A DNA stretch of 64,000 bases from Crocodylus rhombifer (taxonomy: Eukaryota; Chordata; Crocodylia; Crocodylidae), in assembly GCA_038503035.1 (NCBI GenBank), contig JAVSML010001156.1, positions 461,356-525,355 of the forward strand. Direction: 5' to 3'. The position numbers and the translations under genes are program-made. Below are positions 10,776 through 22,281 of the stretch, one piece after another (the stretch's first letter is position 1; the number at the start of each line of letters is the position of its first letter). The notes under the pieces are model-generated. The model was not told the origin of the DNA. It worked only from the letters and a program-made list of their open reading frames with translations, and made no database searches.

Positions 10776-12840
10776 ATTTTAACTGAAGGCTTTCTTGCAT
10801 ACGTACTGGCCTCTGGCTGCTTTACTATTCCATCCAGGAAGAGCACAGACCATCTGCAGACGTTAATCTGAATGAGGAATTCTGGATAGAAAATTCACAT
10901 TGAGATAAACATCCAGAGTTCACTAGGGTACAAGGGAATTTTGTATTTTCCTTTTGTTGTTGTTGAAGTACAAACTGTTGTTTCAGTATAACTATATGCT
11001 GAATGTCCAGAATTTGATTTAGTATGCATACAATCCAAGACTGAAGACATCCAATGAGCCACATTACACCATAGATTGAGGAATAATCACATCCAACCCA
11101 TCTTTGTTACATGCTACCAAAAAAACCCCAACTGAGTAATAAAGCTAAAATGTTCAGACTTGTCTCTTCAAAATATGGTTTACAAATAAAAACATATTTG
11201 TATACTAAGACTAAAATTCTCCAGCATACACATATGATTTCCATCTAATCCCTTTCACTTTCATCCACCTACAGAACACGAGAGGACAAGATTAAAAATT
11301 CACAAGCTATATGAAAACAGGACAGCTATTTTTAACTGTAAAAAAAAAAAACCTTCCCAAACAGTAATAAATGTTATACTTGTTCCCAGCTTTTTTTAAA
11401 AAATGACTTACAGGAATGACAAATTTATTGCTAATTGCACAAACAGTTTCTTATGCAGGTCTAGGGAAAAAAAATCTTGAGGTCTAAAAAATGTCTACTA
11501 CAGAATTACTTAATTTGGCAAATCATGGTGAATCAAGCAATTATTTTCTTGAATTTCTTAAAACTGGTGCTTGGACTATTTTATATCTAATTCTTCACTG
11601 TACAATACTGTATTTAGTTACAGAAACAGCTATTTATTTTGGCCAAAATGTTAAAATTTGTGAATCTAAAATTAGGTATTTTATTCCATATTTAGATATC
11701 TAAATAATCTAAATAAGTGTACCGAGTTTCAGATGTGCTGAGTATCCAAAGGTCCCGTTAAATCCAACCCTGGGTTTCAAACACTCCTGATCCTAAAATG
11801 ACCTATCTCTACAATTAAGCCTGTTGCCTATCCATTACAGCTTCCCAAGCTTGGCTGCCATCTTCAGCCAACTTTGCCTGGAGCAAAGAAAATAATACAA
11901 AATCGTAACTAAGGTTGGGAAGACCAGGCAGCAACCCCAGGTGTCACCTTGGTTAGGGGGCACAAAAACAGCTACCACTGCAGTAGGGGCTGACCATGCC
12001 ACCACATTCAACACAGCCTTGTGTGGCTTCAGCTGCACTGAGCTACCCTGCTATGCCTCTGAATAGGCAGCTATTGTTCCAGCAGCAGCTCATTTCATTG
12101 TTCCATGCTTACCTGGCTGGTCATAGCTGGGCCATTCTGCCTACTTTTGTAGACTGTGTTGCATTACATCATTAAAAATGTAGCTCTCCTTAAGCCCTGC
12201 AACACTGCTTTTCTCCCTACTGGCAGCTGTTTGCTTTGATTTATTGTTAAAGATGGTCCAAGGTACAATAAAATTCATTTATTATTTGGCCTTGCAGTTC
12301 AGATGATATAACTGTGTGATGCCTTTGCTTAGACTAAACCCAAGTTTGCACCTGGTGGAAGTTCATGTACTCTAGTTTCAATAGAATTATATTTGCTTCA
12401 CATCTGGTCTGAATCTGATTCACTGCTTATATCCTAGAGTGAAGTTAAAGGATCCACTTCCGTAAACAGACCCTTTTATTACCCTGTAACGTATCATCAG
12501 TTCCTAGCATCTCAAAGTGAGGATACAAAGAATTAGCTCCTACCTACACCACTGAGCAGGAGACCAGATACAGCCTTTGGAACTAGAAGGCTTTAGTGTT
12601 GATAGCATCACCCACAATCCTGTACAGCTGGGGTAATGGCCAGATCCCAACACACTGCCCAGCAGTCTTCGGTGAGACTCACAGTACAAAAGAGCAGCTT
12701 CCCAGAGAGAGGCTTCTTGTTGCCTCACAGGTCAATTTTGTTTAGAGATATAAAATACACTGTATAGTCTTCTTTAGATTCAGAAGGATTTACTCACATG
12801 ACTCCCATTAACACTAATGCCAAGTGATAAATCTACATAC
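10776..12840. other. Unique DNA, no gene seen
   Basis: AT-rich; no exon or mobile element is recognised with confidence. The block at 11890-12060 is richer in GC and may be an old transposon scrap, but no ends were found. Confidence 0.45.
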
Positions 12841-12843
12841 ATT

Positions 12844-13227
12844 GGGCATGTCTATACATGCATTTACACCAGCTTAAATTTACTGCACAGTAAGTTACTG
12901 TACAGTAAGTGGGAATGGCTGGTATCTACACGTGCGGGTGTTAAAACGCATTAAAACCATGTGTGGACTGACTTGGGACTAAAGTCAGTCCTAAGACAGT
13001 CTACACACAGTGTTACTGCACAGTAAGGTGTCTCCACATGCATTACTGAACAGTAACTAATTGGGCATAAATTTGCTACCTGCATATTGTGGGTATCAAA
13101 TTTATGCTGAAGTCGGCATAAGTCACCAAATTTACTGTGAGGTACAGGCATTCACGTGTAGACATGCACCAGTACTGTGAAGTAATTTTGGTTACTGCAC
13201 AGTAAATGCACACATGTAGATACACCC
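12844..13227. mobile_element. Harbinger-like MITE with 3-bp target duplication
   Basis: A 384-bp non-autonomous element. The left end is GGGCATGTCTATACATGCA and the right end read inward is GGGTGTATCTACATGTGTGC, an inverted repeat of about 20 bp. It is flanked on both sides by ATT (12841-12843 and 13228-13230), as expected for a 3-bp duplication. The interior holds several TACTGCACAGTAA-like palindromic subunits. The block 13015-13165 is related, in inverted orientation, to 17112-17255 of the large element downstream. No coding capacity. The 3-bp duplication and end type suggest PIF/Harbinger, though the target is ATT rather than the canonical TWA. Confidence 0.78.
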
Positions 13228-13394
13228 ATTAAGATCAAAATAATGCATCCCTTAAACTACAGGCTAGGGCATCAGACCTTAAAGTTTTCACCTCTTACCC
13301 AGACACTTATTATTTTTTTCCTAAAACTTTGCAATAAACTTAGAATTTGAATCCTCTGAAAATTTGGGATGTGTTTCACAACATTTGCTTAAAT

Positions 13395-14151
13395 CAGTGG
13401 TTTTTAGAATTGAGGCATCCCTGGTTGCACTTGAGGCACCCCTGGGTAGCCACAACGCATACCTCACAAAATGTCAGCTCTTAGTTTTCACTCTTTTTTT
13501 TGCTTACAGAAAAATAACTGAGCAGTTTGTCTCTTGCAAAGAACTCAGAAAGACTGTAACTACAGATTTCTATTTGAAACGTTTGGGCTTGTCCACATAT
13601 GCAGTCATGTGTGCTTGCAGCAACTCATATAGGAGCAGCACAAATTTGAGCCAAGGATTTTTGCCTCAGTGCACATGCCTGGATATGCACTTCGATGTAG
13701 GGCAAGTTGTGGCACTTGGGGCAAAATAACCCTGTCCAGTTCCTCCTGGATCTGCAGCCAGGGGGAGCTAGAGCCCAGGGCTGGCCACCAGAGCATCTCT
13801 TTGGAGGACCTGAGCCTCCAGTTGCCTCAGGGCACAGTCCTGGACCATGTCCTGACCTACTTTTTTCTGAGGTTTCTTTTTTGATACCTGGATATCCAGG
13901 TATCAGATTTTGAGCCTGTGCTGCAAATATGCAGTACGGTGAATGTTTTTTTGTTCCCAGCATGCCTCTTCCTGTGTCTCAAACTGCTTTGAGATGCAGT
14001 AAAAGTCACGTGTGGGCTCATCTGAAAGCACCTTCATCTGAAAGCACAATAATAAAGCTAACAGTGTTAACATTGTGTGGCATCCTACAGCACCCTTGAA
14101 AGCATTTCAAAGAACCCCAGGATGCCATGACACCCTGGTTTAGAATCACTG
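13395..14151. mobile_element. hAT (Charlie-type) element, probably interrupted
   Basis: The left end is CAGTGGTTTTTAGAATTGAG and the right end read inward is CAGTGATTCTAAACCAGGGT, matching the Charlie-type end CAGTGGTTCTCAACC. The middle, from 13585 to about 14020, looks like a different element (GGGCTTGTCCACATATGC), so this is probably a small hAT carrying a later insertion. No matching 8-bp duplication remains. Non-coding. Confidence 0.5.
13585..14020 (+). mobile_element. Harbinger-like element A nested in the hAT
   Basis: Starts GGGCTTGTCCACATATGCAG. The first 200 bp are about 85% alike to the reverse complement of 15310-15516 (element B), including CTTGCAGCAACTCA, GTGGCACTTGGGGCAAA and CTGCAGCCAGGGGGAGCTA. 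The right edge is uncertain and was placed near GTGTGGGCTCAT, which is weakly complementary to the left end. A short perfect palindrome (GATACCTGGATATCCAGGTATC) lies near 13882-13903. Open frames in it are fragments of the non-coding terminal region. Confidence 0.5.
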
Positions 14152-14206
14152 ACAAATCATGTAGAGAGTTAAGGGGTCACAAAAAGTTTTCTGGAGACTG
14201 GCACTC

Positions 14207-15516
14207 TTGCATATCCACAAAACAAACATGGGACAAACAGCAGCAGTCCAGGTGTTCTCACATTAACATGCTTCAGTCCCACACAAGTGCTGGGACATGC
14301 AGCTCCAGCTGGGGGAAGGGATCCTGGTCCCAGGAATGTCTTGTGGTGTGCGATGGCCTGGGGGGAGGGCTGGACGTGGCAGTGGGGTGGGGAGGTGAGA
14401 GAGAGAGATAGGCATCAGGGATGGAGGAACGCTCCGGGTAGGACAGGCTGCTAGAGCTGGGCTTAGAGCCCCTCTGCCCCCACAGAACAGCTTGTGCAGG
14501 GGGAGGCCAGCCTGGAAGGGAAGGGTCCCTTAGTCAAGAGCTCCCCAGGAACTGCATGGGGATCACTGGGGCCTAGGCACAGGCACAGGGAAGAGAACAG
14601 CAAGGGCTGGCGCTGCTCAGAGCCACAAAGTAGCAAGTGGGACAGCTGCACCTGGAGTTATATCCTGATGCTGGCATGGAGCTGCAGCTGGGATGGAGTT
14701 AGTGGGAGCAGGCAGAGGCTATGGGTCAGGAGTGAGGGGCACTGGTGTGGCTGTGGGTTGGGAGTGATGGGCAGGGGCAGGGCACTGGAATATCACTGCT
14801 GCTCAGTGCCCCACATCTTAGTGAGTGACGGAAGCAGGGGTAGCTCTGATTTTTCTATGATAAAAAAAACAAAAGCAACTGATTTCGTGAGACAACTAAG
14901 GAAAAAAACAGGATAGGAGTGGTGTAGGAGTCAAAGGGTCAAAATGTGAAAGTAAGTGCTTCAGAGGAGACACTGAGCAGAGCCCCCAAGTCATACCCAC
15001 TGGTCCTCAAATGCATCCGAGGAGCCAGTGAATGCTTCCCACTCTTGCTCCACCTGGAAACGTGCTCAGACAAGTGAGATGAAAGTGGCCCCACAGTCTC
15101 TGAGCACCTTCCCAGCCAGAGCCTCCTTCTTGGTCAAGTACAGGGCCCACTTGGCCACAGCCAGGAGGAGGTCCTGGGACTTGATGGGGCCATGGATGGG
15201 GTGACCAGAAACAAAGAGGTGTGGGGTGAAATTAAACCAGAACCTCAGGAGGAGGTTCTGGAGGTGGAGGGGCCTCAAAAGCTCTTGCGGGCAAGTAGCC
15301 CTGAGCTCCACAAGTGCTGGCCCCGGCCCGTAGCTCCCCCTGGCTGCAGACCTGGGAGGAACTGGGCAGGGTCAATTTGCCCCAAGTAGCACAACTTACC
15401 CCACACCAAAACACTTGTTGAGGCACGTGTGCTGAAGCTCAAATCTCTGGCACAAATGTGTGCCACTGCTATTTGAGTTGCTGCAAGTGCACATGCCTGC
15501 ATGTGTGGATATGCCC
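14207..15516 (-). mobile_element. Harbinger-like element B, inverted relative to A
   Basis: The right edge, read on the minus strand, begins GGGCATATCCACACATGCAG and continues for about 200 bp homologous to element A. A possible left end at 14207 (TTGCATATCCACAAAACAAA) would give a 1.3-kb element, but this end is weaker. The 15066-15311 minus frame (81 codons, with the segment KSQDLLLAVAKWALYL) could be a fragment of element-encoded protein; I cannot assign it. It abuts element C with only AAT between them. Confidence 0.42.
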
Positions 15517-15519
15517 AAT

Positions 15520-16004
15520 GGGCATGTCCAAACATATGTAGATGTTTGGTTCCCTGGGGACAAATAGCAGCAGTGCACCTTGCACCGTAACTACTTGTCT
15601 CCAGGGAACACCTGTGCCACGTGCACTTTGAGGCATGGCAAATTACCCCAGGGATGGTAGGGGAGGCCAGAGCCCCTGAGGGCCTCCCAGGGCTGTAGCC
15701 ATGGTGATCCTACCAGGCAGAGGCTGCTGGCAGCCGCAGTGCAGCTCCAGGCAGCCCAGCTCCACTTTTCAGCAATGCACACTTCCCAAGAGTGCATTGT
15801 TCCATTTTTTTTCCCCATGTTTTTTTTTTTTTTTTACCCCTGGATATCTGAGATTAAAAAAACCCATGGAAAAAAACCCAGAGCAGCGCATGCACAAGCA
15901 GCACACCCTTGCAGCATGGAGAACACTGGGCTATGCAGTATGTGGCACTGAAAACATGTTTGTGGCACCGCATACTGCACAACCCTGCTCGTCTGGACAC
16001 GCCT
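15520..16004. mobile_element. Harbinger-like MITE C with AAT target duplication
   Basis: A 485-bp element. The left end is GGGCATGTCCAAACA and the right end read inward is AGGCGTGTCCAGACG. It is flanked by AAT at 15517-15519 and 16005-16007, a perfect 3-bp duplication. The interior contains a T-rich block (15805-15838) and GC-rich sequence resembling the subterminal part of elements A and B (GCACTTTGAGGCATGGC and AATTACCCCAGGG). Non-coding. Confidence 0.72.
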
Positions 16005-16007
16005 AAT

Positions 16008-17047
16008 AGTTCTACTCTACACCCTGCCATGAGGCAGTGAAAATAGAAACCTTAGCTTATTCAGTTGGCCACTGCTGCTGGTACCAGTTAGTGCCAAGCA
16101 TACTGACAGATATTGTAATGCATCTGTGTCCACCAGAAAATCAAATATGGACACCCACTAATTTTACAAAAACTGATGACCAGTTAGCAGATGGTAAATA
16201 CTTTCAGGCACTTCAGACATGAGATAGATCTAAACCTATGAGCTAGAAGCAAAAGACATTACATCCCACTGCCAAGTCTTGAACCACTCCATCTCTCCAA
16301 GCCAAAATACTTCCTCAGAGATGGCACCAGTTTAAAATAGTCACCATTTTCAAACACAAGGCAATCCCATTTCCTGAAGAATTTTTGCAACCAAAAAGGA
16401 GAATTTCTTAAGAACTCAGATCCCAGTTTGCCATTGACTGAGGAAATAACTAACAGGTGCCTTCATCTTGCAGCCACATTGTGTATCTGCAATGTCTGTT
16501 TCTCTTAAAATAAATAGGTTTTTTTCTATCTGAAATCCCACAATAATGGTAATATTCTACCATAGGACTTTAAAAACATGAGACAATTGTTAAAGCAATA
16601 TTTCAAGCTATGAAATACAGACAGCTGTCATCCACACTGCACAGTTTGAATTACATGGCTGTTCTCTTTTTAAAACAAGCCTTTATTTCAGAAAACCACA
16701 CTGAACTTATTAGCATCTAAATCAGCATTCTATAAAATGGAGAACAAAACTACTGCAGCCATTGGAGAGCAGATATTAAAGGTAAATATGAAAAGGACTG
16801 TAAGGTATAATCTTCCCTGGATACATGCATGTAACTCATATTAGTGGTAATGACTACAAGCCATAGTTTCTTAAGTTATATGATCTCAAGAGATCTCATA
16901 AGCAAGACTGGATCAGGTCTACTCAGGACTTGCACAGATGGCCTTAAAAGGAAAGTTCCATTGGTATGGATGAATCAATCAGTTGCATGTTTCTTGCCAG
17001 GTAAACATTTAACCATGAATCTAATGCCTTTCAAGGTCACAAAGTTA
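16008..17047. other. Unique DNA, no gene seen
   Basis: AT-rich sequence without a recognisable exon, RNA gene or repeat. Confidence 0.5.
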
Positions 17048-17689
17048 ATTGTGGATGTATTTTCATGTGCACTTTTACTGTACACTAACCAAACATTACT
17101 GTACAGCACAGTCACACGTCTACACATGCACTCCTGTACTGCGCAGTAACTATGGTGGCTTACGCCAACTTGGTCATCAATTTGCTACCTGCATGATAAG
17201 GATAGCAAATATATGCCTGATTAGTTACTGCACAGTAACACACATGTAGAAGTGTTACTGTGCAAAAACGCAGGAGCTTCCCAGCTGGGTCTGGCCAGCT
17301 ACTAGGGGGCCAGCCGGAACCCCTGCTCCAGGGCTCCTGCCTGGCCCCCTCTCCTGCTGCTGGGCTGGGCTGCTCTGTGACAGCCCCTAGCTTCAAGCTA
17401 TAAAAGCCTGCACCCATTTTGTTCCTTGGGGCACAATTCACAGGGAACCCAAAGGAGCTGCTCTCTGTCCAGGAGCCCAGCAGGCCCCATGTGCCCCCTG
17501 GACAGCCCACAGACTGGATGTGTCTGGGATATCCTCCTCCTGAGCTGCTCTCTGGTCACAGGTGAGTGACGCAAAGGAATACAGTTTGCTGTACCCCTTG
17601 CCCAGCCCTGTATACTGCCCCGATGGCTGTGCTACCAGGGCCAGCACCTGCTCCCCACTGCTGCTCACCCCCAACCTCTCTCTCTCTCC

Positions 17690-19110
17690 CAGATCATGGT
17701 GAAGAGCGACAGTGACTCCCTACGCGTGACCCTGTCAGGGGTGCTACTGTCAGCCCACCAGGGCCAGCATCACAGGGCCATACGCATGGGGGCTCAGCCA
17801 ACCAGCACAGGGCATAACATCCTCCCCAGTGTCCAGCCAAAGCCCTATCCATGTAAGCCTGACCATCTGGAGCCCCAGGGGCCCAAACTGGACCCAGGAG
17901 GTTGTATGCACCCTTGTGGTGCTGTGGGGCAAGCACTGGATGCCCTGGGTGGGTACTTGAACACCCACATTTATGAGCCCTGGTGGTGGGGATGCATGAG
18001 CCAGCCACTCCAGGTTAGCATGCCAGTATAAGGTCAAGGACCTGCAGCCAAGTGGTTGGCCATGACTGTCCACAATTATTGGTCCGGTGGGGACCCAGGA
18101 CCATGGCCTTCCTGTAGGACCTAACTCACATTCTGGCACCCTAGGAGCCCATGCCCGTGCCCCATCCTGACACCTCCAGTGACACATCACTGGAGGGGAC
18201 CTCAGACCATCAGCACCCCACCTGCACTCATCCCTATATACTGCACCCACTGGCAACCCAGTGAGCCCTGGCCAGTGGCTGCCTCAGACTCGGCCCTGCC
18301 CCACAGCTACCCATAAGAAGCAGCCAGGCATGCCACCACAGGCTGCCAGCAGCACCAACTCCTTCCTAAGGAGGGGCCCCTAGCCAGATGCCAGCCCTCA
18401 GGCCACCAGAGTCTATGGACACCAGGCAGAGCTGGATGCGACCTGGCATGGGGAGCCCCAGGCTGAGCCACTGGCTTCACTAGCCCTGGACCCATGGTAA
18501 GTCCCTGGGTGGTGGACTCTCCAGTCCCCACCCCTGTCCCTGCTCCTGGCCCCAGCCCCAGCCCCAGCTTCCCACCCCCTCCACCCCCAGCATACAGAGA
18601 GGCAGGACACAGGTGAGACCTTTATTGAGCAGCCTGTGTCCCCCCACCTGGGCCCAAGCCTGCCTGGCCAGCTTACAATGGTCCCCAGGCACCTGCACGT
18701 GGCCAACCTCCTATCTGAGTTCAGACATCACAGGGCCCCTAGAGTAGACCATCTTATCTCTCAAATGTTGAAAACTCTCCCAAAAGCCTTCTGTCAATTG
18801 CCTCTGCAGGACCAGCATCTGGACATGGGGGAGAGGCCACAGAGGCCCACAGGACCACCTCTGCACTCTTACTGCCACTGTCTGCTGAAGCCACCCAAAA
18901 GCGCCAGCAACACCAGTGGTGCAGCCATGATGGGACCCACCTGCTCCAGTGGCTGGGTGGCAGAACAGTGGGGGTGGCAGGTGGAGGTCCTTGCCCAGGA
19001 GGCCGCCCAGGAGAAGGCATAATTGCAGGGATGCCAGATCCACTGGGCCAAGCTGGTGGCCCTGGAGCAGGAGCATATGGAGCTGCTGGAGCAACAGCTG
19101 GCTGCATAGG
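17690..19110 (+). pseudogene. Degenerate transposon coding remnant, plus strand
   Basis: GC-rich DNA with several interrupted frames. The best evidence for former coding is near 18960-19107. There, two frame-sharing pieces separated by a stop encode a charged, leucine-rich C-terminus (WAKLVALEQEHMELLEQQLA, then TAG). This resembles the coiled-coil tail of the Myb/SANT-like accessory proteins of Harbinger elements. The upstream frame starting at 17696 carries no domain I can name. Presumed role in the parent element is DNA binding and nuclear import of the transposase. This assignment is inference from context and tail composition. Confidence 0.32.
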
Positions 19111-19369
19111 GCTGCCGAGCAGAGGCTGTGCCCATGCCCCCCTGCACTGGCCCCACAGGGCCCCTGGGTCCCACCCACCACTGGCCCCAAGCAGCACCCT
19201 GGAGCAGGTGCTGCACTGCCTGCCAGCCACAGGCATCCCCAGCCTTCACCACAGCTCCCAGACCTGTGGGGGAACTGTCGCAGCCAGGGTGCTAGCTGCC
19301 TGTCACTGGCCTCTCCAGTCCCTCAGCCCTGCACAGATGGGCTCAGGGATGGGGTCAGACATGTGAAGT

Positions 19370-19935
19370 GTCTTTTAGGTTTGAGGAACAGGGTTTTTAT
19401 TATTGTTGAATACATCGGGGGTGGAGGAGCACTGTGTGTTAGGGGGATGGGGACGGGCTTTCATTGAGTGGGGAGGGGGGAGGGATGTTGTATTAAGTTT
19501 GTACAGTTTGTCCTATGTGTTTGTCATGGAGTGGTACTGGGGGGGGACAGGAGGGTCAGGGGTGTGTAGGTAGTGGGGAAGGTGGGCTGGAGTGGGAAAT
19601 GCAGGAGGAGGGGGTTGGTCAGAGCTTCCCACAGCTGATGCCCTTGGCCCGGCTGGTGGGTGCGTGGCTGTCTTGGGGCCTGGGCAAGGAGGAACCTGGT
19701 GGGACCAGCAGGACCAGCACCATGTCCAGCAGCAGCTCAGGGTGTTGGCCATTGCTGGCAAGTCTGAGCTGGGGCAGCAGGGTGCTGCTAGCAGGAGCAG
19801 AGGCAAGGGTGGCTTGGGGAGGCAGGGTGGGTAGGAGAGTGCAGGGGCACATAGTTCCCAGGCGGGGGGGGGGAGGTCTGGGCAGGGATCAGAGGGTGTG
19901 AGTGTACTTTTAAGATGGCTGCCAAATTCCAATAG
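19370..19935 (-). pseudogene. Possible 3' part of a minus-strand transposon gene
   Basis: Read on the minus strand, a proline/serine-rich frame of 139 codons (19513-19932) is followed by AATAATAAAAACCCTG near 19390-19405, which contains AATAAA. Position and orientation suit the second, convergent gene of a Harbinger-type element. No transposase motif is visible and the frame could be a composition artefact. Confidence 0.22.
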
Positions 19936-20091
19936 CTGCCTCTGGCCTCAGCATGACTGCCAAGTGATTGACTCTGACTCCACATGGCACCCATCAACTA
20001 GGGAGGGGATTATCCAATTGCTCATGGGTCCTGTTACTCATTAGCCAGAGCAAGCAGGGAGTAAACACCAGCACACATTGCTCACAACAGC

Positions 20092-20097
20092 TTTATT
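20092..20097 (-). terminator. LTR polyadenylation signal AATAAA
   Basis: AATAAA on the minus strand followed by GCTGTTGTGAGCAATGTGTG. The second LTR has the variant AATGAA followed by GCTGCTGTTGC at the equivalent place. Confidence 0.5.
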
Positions 20098-21310
20098 CAG
20101 AATGGAGACAGCTTTGGGCGAAGGTCCCCAAAAAAAATGGGGGACCTGCCTTGAACATTAGTTCTCTTCACATTTTATATACCTTGGTTCATACATATTA
20201 ACATTCACTCCGCCCTCATCCCTCCTTTGGTTCCACCGATTTCTCCTCCCATCTCAAACTCCACCTCTGTTTACTGTTTGCTTCCTTAGCATGGTATTGC
20301 CTATGCATTTCATTCATTTATATGCTTCTCTAATAAGAGCACATGCGTAAGACTTTGACCCCCATCTTCTTTCAGTCACTTGTAGTTTCTCACTGGCTTT
20401 TTCTAGTTTTCTTGCTGACTTCAGCACCATCTCCAAGGCCATATAGTGTCTCCTGACACCAGCTGGTGGGCTGCATTCTATTTTTACTCACCACATCATG
20501 CACTTTGCACCCTATCCTTTTGTTAAGAATCCTCTTACTTAAGCATTAGTGTCGGGGGGCAGCGTGCATCGCTGCGTGTCTCTGACACCTCTCCCCCACC
20601 CGGACACCACCTCCCGCCGGCAGCGGGCTGCTCCTGGACTCTTGCACACCTCCGACTCGCCTGCCATAACTTTGATGACTCCGGTTCAGTTTCGATTGTC
20701 CGGCACGTGTCAGTCCAGGACCGAGACTCACTGCGGGCACAGGGTCCCGCGTCGCTGAGGGCTCCTCCTCCCCTACACCCTCACCCATTCCACCGGGACG
20801 TGACTGCCTATCTGGGCAGGTCACGCAATCAAGATGTCAGTCCCATCCGTTTACAGAAGGAAACAAAGGATCAACACAAAAGATTACGGCCAGGAGTTCC
20901 ACGGGTTCGGTGGGCCGCTTCAATCTTCAGCAGCCATTCTCCTCTCTTCTCCTGTATGCCTCGGGGTTGGGACCCTCTTCCCACTTCCCCACGAGTCCTT
21001 CAGCCCTCTCTCGGGCTCCCCGAGTTCGTTCAGCCCCTCCCTGCCAGGATGGCCGATTCCCCAGTTGGGCTTGCTCCGCTACTCGGGAATATACAGTACC
21101 TGGCCCGGCCGCTCCCGGCGGCTTCAGGCCGTCCTCGGCCTCCCCGTACCAGATGCTCGAGTTCCCAAGCTCTGCTGGGGTTGATCCTTACCCCAGAAAG
21201 TCCTGCAGTCCCCGTGGGTGGCTCGCATCCGCGTTCGGGAGCTTTCTCTGGCGGCGGCTCCTCCGCATGCTCCTTCTGCTCCCGCCGCCCCTTCATCCGG
21301 CTCCGGCGCT

Positions 21311-21320
21311 TCCTTTATGC
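21311..21320 (-). promoter_or_regulatory. TATA-like box of the solo LTR
   Basis: GCATAAAGGA on the minus strand, about 150 bp inside the LTR 5' end. The same spacing is seen in the LTR at 34423-35574, which supports it as the former U3 promoter. Activity today is unknown. Confidence 0.4.
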
Positions 21321-21791
21321 TGCCACCGTCTGTTCTGGGCCTTCTTTCTTCCGGGGACCTGAAAGAGGTGAGTTTCCGCCCGGCGTGTTGGGCCTGCGTC
21401 CGATGGGCTCGCCTGACAGCGCCGGGACAGGCTAACTCAGAGCCCACTGGCTCCTTTCCTCCCTCACAATTAGCCAAGCTTTTAACATATTATCTAGTCT
21501 TGTGACCAGCAGCTTTTGCTGAGACACAAGAAAAAGCCTTCATTCACACACACACTCACTACTCCCCAAAATTCATATCGTTACCCTAACATCGAGTGCT
21601 GGCACCAATGTGACCAGAGGCTGGAGCTCCCCCAGTGGCCACAGAGGCACATGGCAGGCTGCTCTGATTTGGGATTAAATCTAGTCCCAGGTCGACCTCA
21701 CATGTAGATGCTGACCCTAGTCCCATTTACCGCACAGTAATTTACTATGCAGTATCTTTAATGTGCAGTAAATGCATGTGTAAATATACCC

Positions 21792-22273
21792 AGTAATGCA
21801 ATAAAAACAATGTTGTGACTCAAGCTGATCAAAAATGTTCTAGGGACATAGTTTTTCATTGAAAACACAAATAAAGCAACCTTAAAGTGTTTTGCATTAA
21901 CATGTTGAAAACATTTTTTAAAGGAAAATTATGCTACCATTTCATTTTGACAAGGTTAAAACACATTTCAACTTTATTGCTTCAACTTTTATATGACATT
22001 TAGGTTATCTTTTATAATATAAATCTATTTCATTGTCAAAGGGTTTAAGTGTGGTCAAATGAAATATTTACATTTAATGAAAAAATGCTAATTCAAAATT
22101 TAAATTCCAAAAAACTTATTTTTCATCCCAATTTGAGATTAAGAAAAATTGGAACCATCAGCATTGTCCCCAGTATAAAAATTAATTTTAGTGAACACTA
22201 ATTATGACCTGTTATGGTGATCAAAGTTTACATATAAATTGTAGCAAAAGCAGGATTTTTTCACTTCAGTGGC
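21792..22273. other. AT-rich unique DNA, no gene seen
   Basis: Very AT-rich sequence without recognised features between the Harbinger-type element and the next hAT. Confidence 0.5.
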
Positions 22274-22281
22274 TAATGCAT

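Larger units (their letters stand above)
20032..21468 (-). mobile_element. Solo LTR of a retroelement, 1.4 kb
   Basis: Minus-strand LTR. The 5' end reads TGTGAGGGAGGAAAGGAGCC (at 21468) and the 3' end reads GAGTAACA (at 20032), giving TG...CA limits. A TATA-like GCATAAAGGA lies at 21311-21320, about 150 bp from the 5' end. An AATAAA signal lies at 20092-20097, about 60 bp before the 3' end. The order U3, TATA, long transcribed part and polyadenylation signal matches the second LTR at 34423-35574. No internal gag/pol is adjacent, so it is a solo LTR. ATTAGCCA occurs at both edges (20040-20047 and 21469-21476), but its placement does not fit a standard duplication. Gypsy or ERV origin is undecided. 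Confidence 0.6.
17051..21791. mobile_element. Probable Harbinger-type transposon, split by an LTR
   Basis: The left end begins GTGGATGTATTTTCATGTGC and continues with TTACTGTACA-type repeats. The right end, read inward from 21791, is GGGTATATTTACACATGCAT followed by TTACTGCACATTAAAG. Both align to the end of the 384-bp MITE at 12844, so this looks like a larger relative. Without the LTR at 20032-21468 it would be about 3.3 kb, a plausible size for an autonomous Harbinger. The GC-rich interior has coding-like remnants on both strands that converge near 19.1-19.4 kb, as in two-gene Harbinger elements. Flanks are TAATT on the left and AGTAAT on the right, so the duplication is not clean. Confidence 0.5.

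Noticed and set aside
20707..21435. 242-codon plus-strand open frame
   Set aside because: It lies antisense inside the solo LTR, in a CpG/GC-rich stretch, with no domain. Composition explains the lack of stops.
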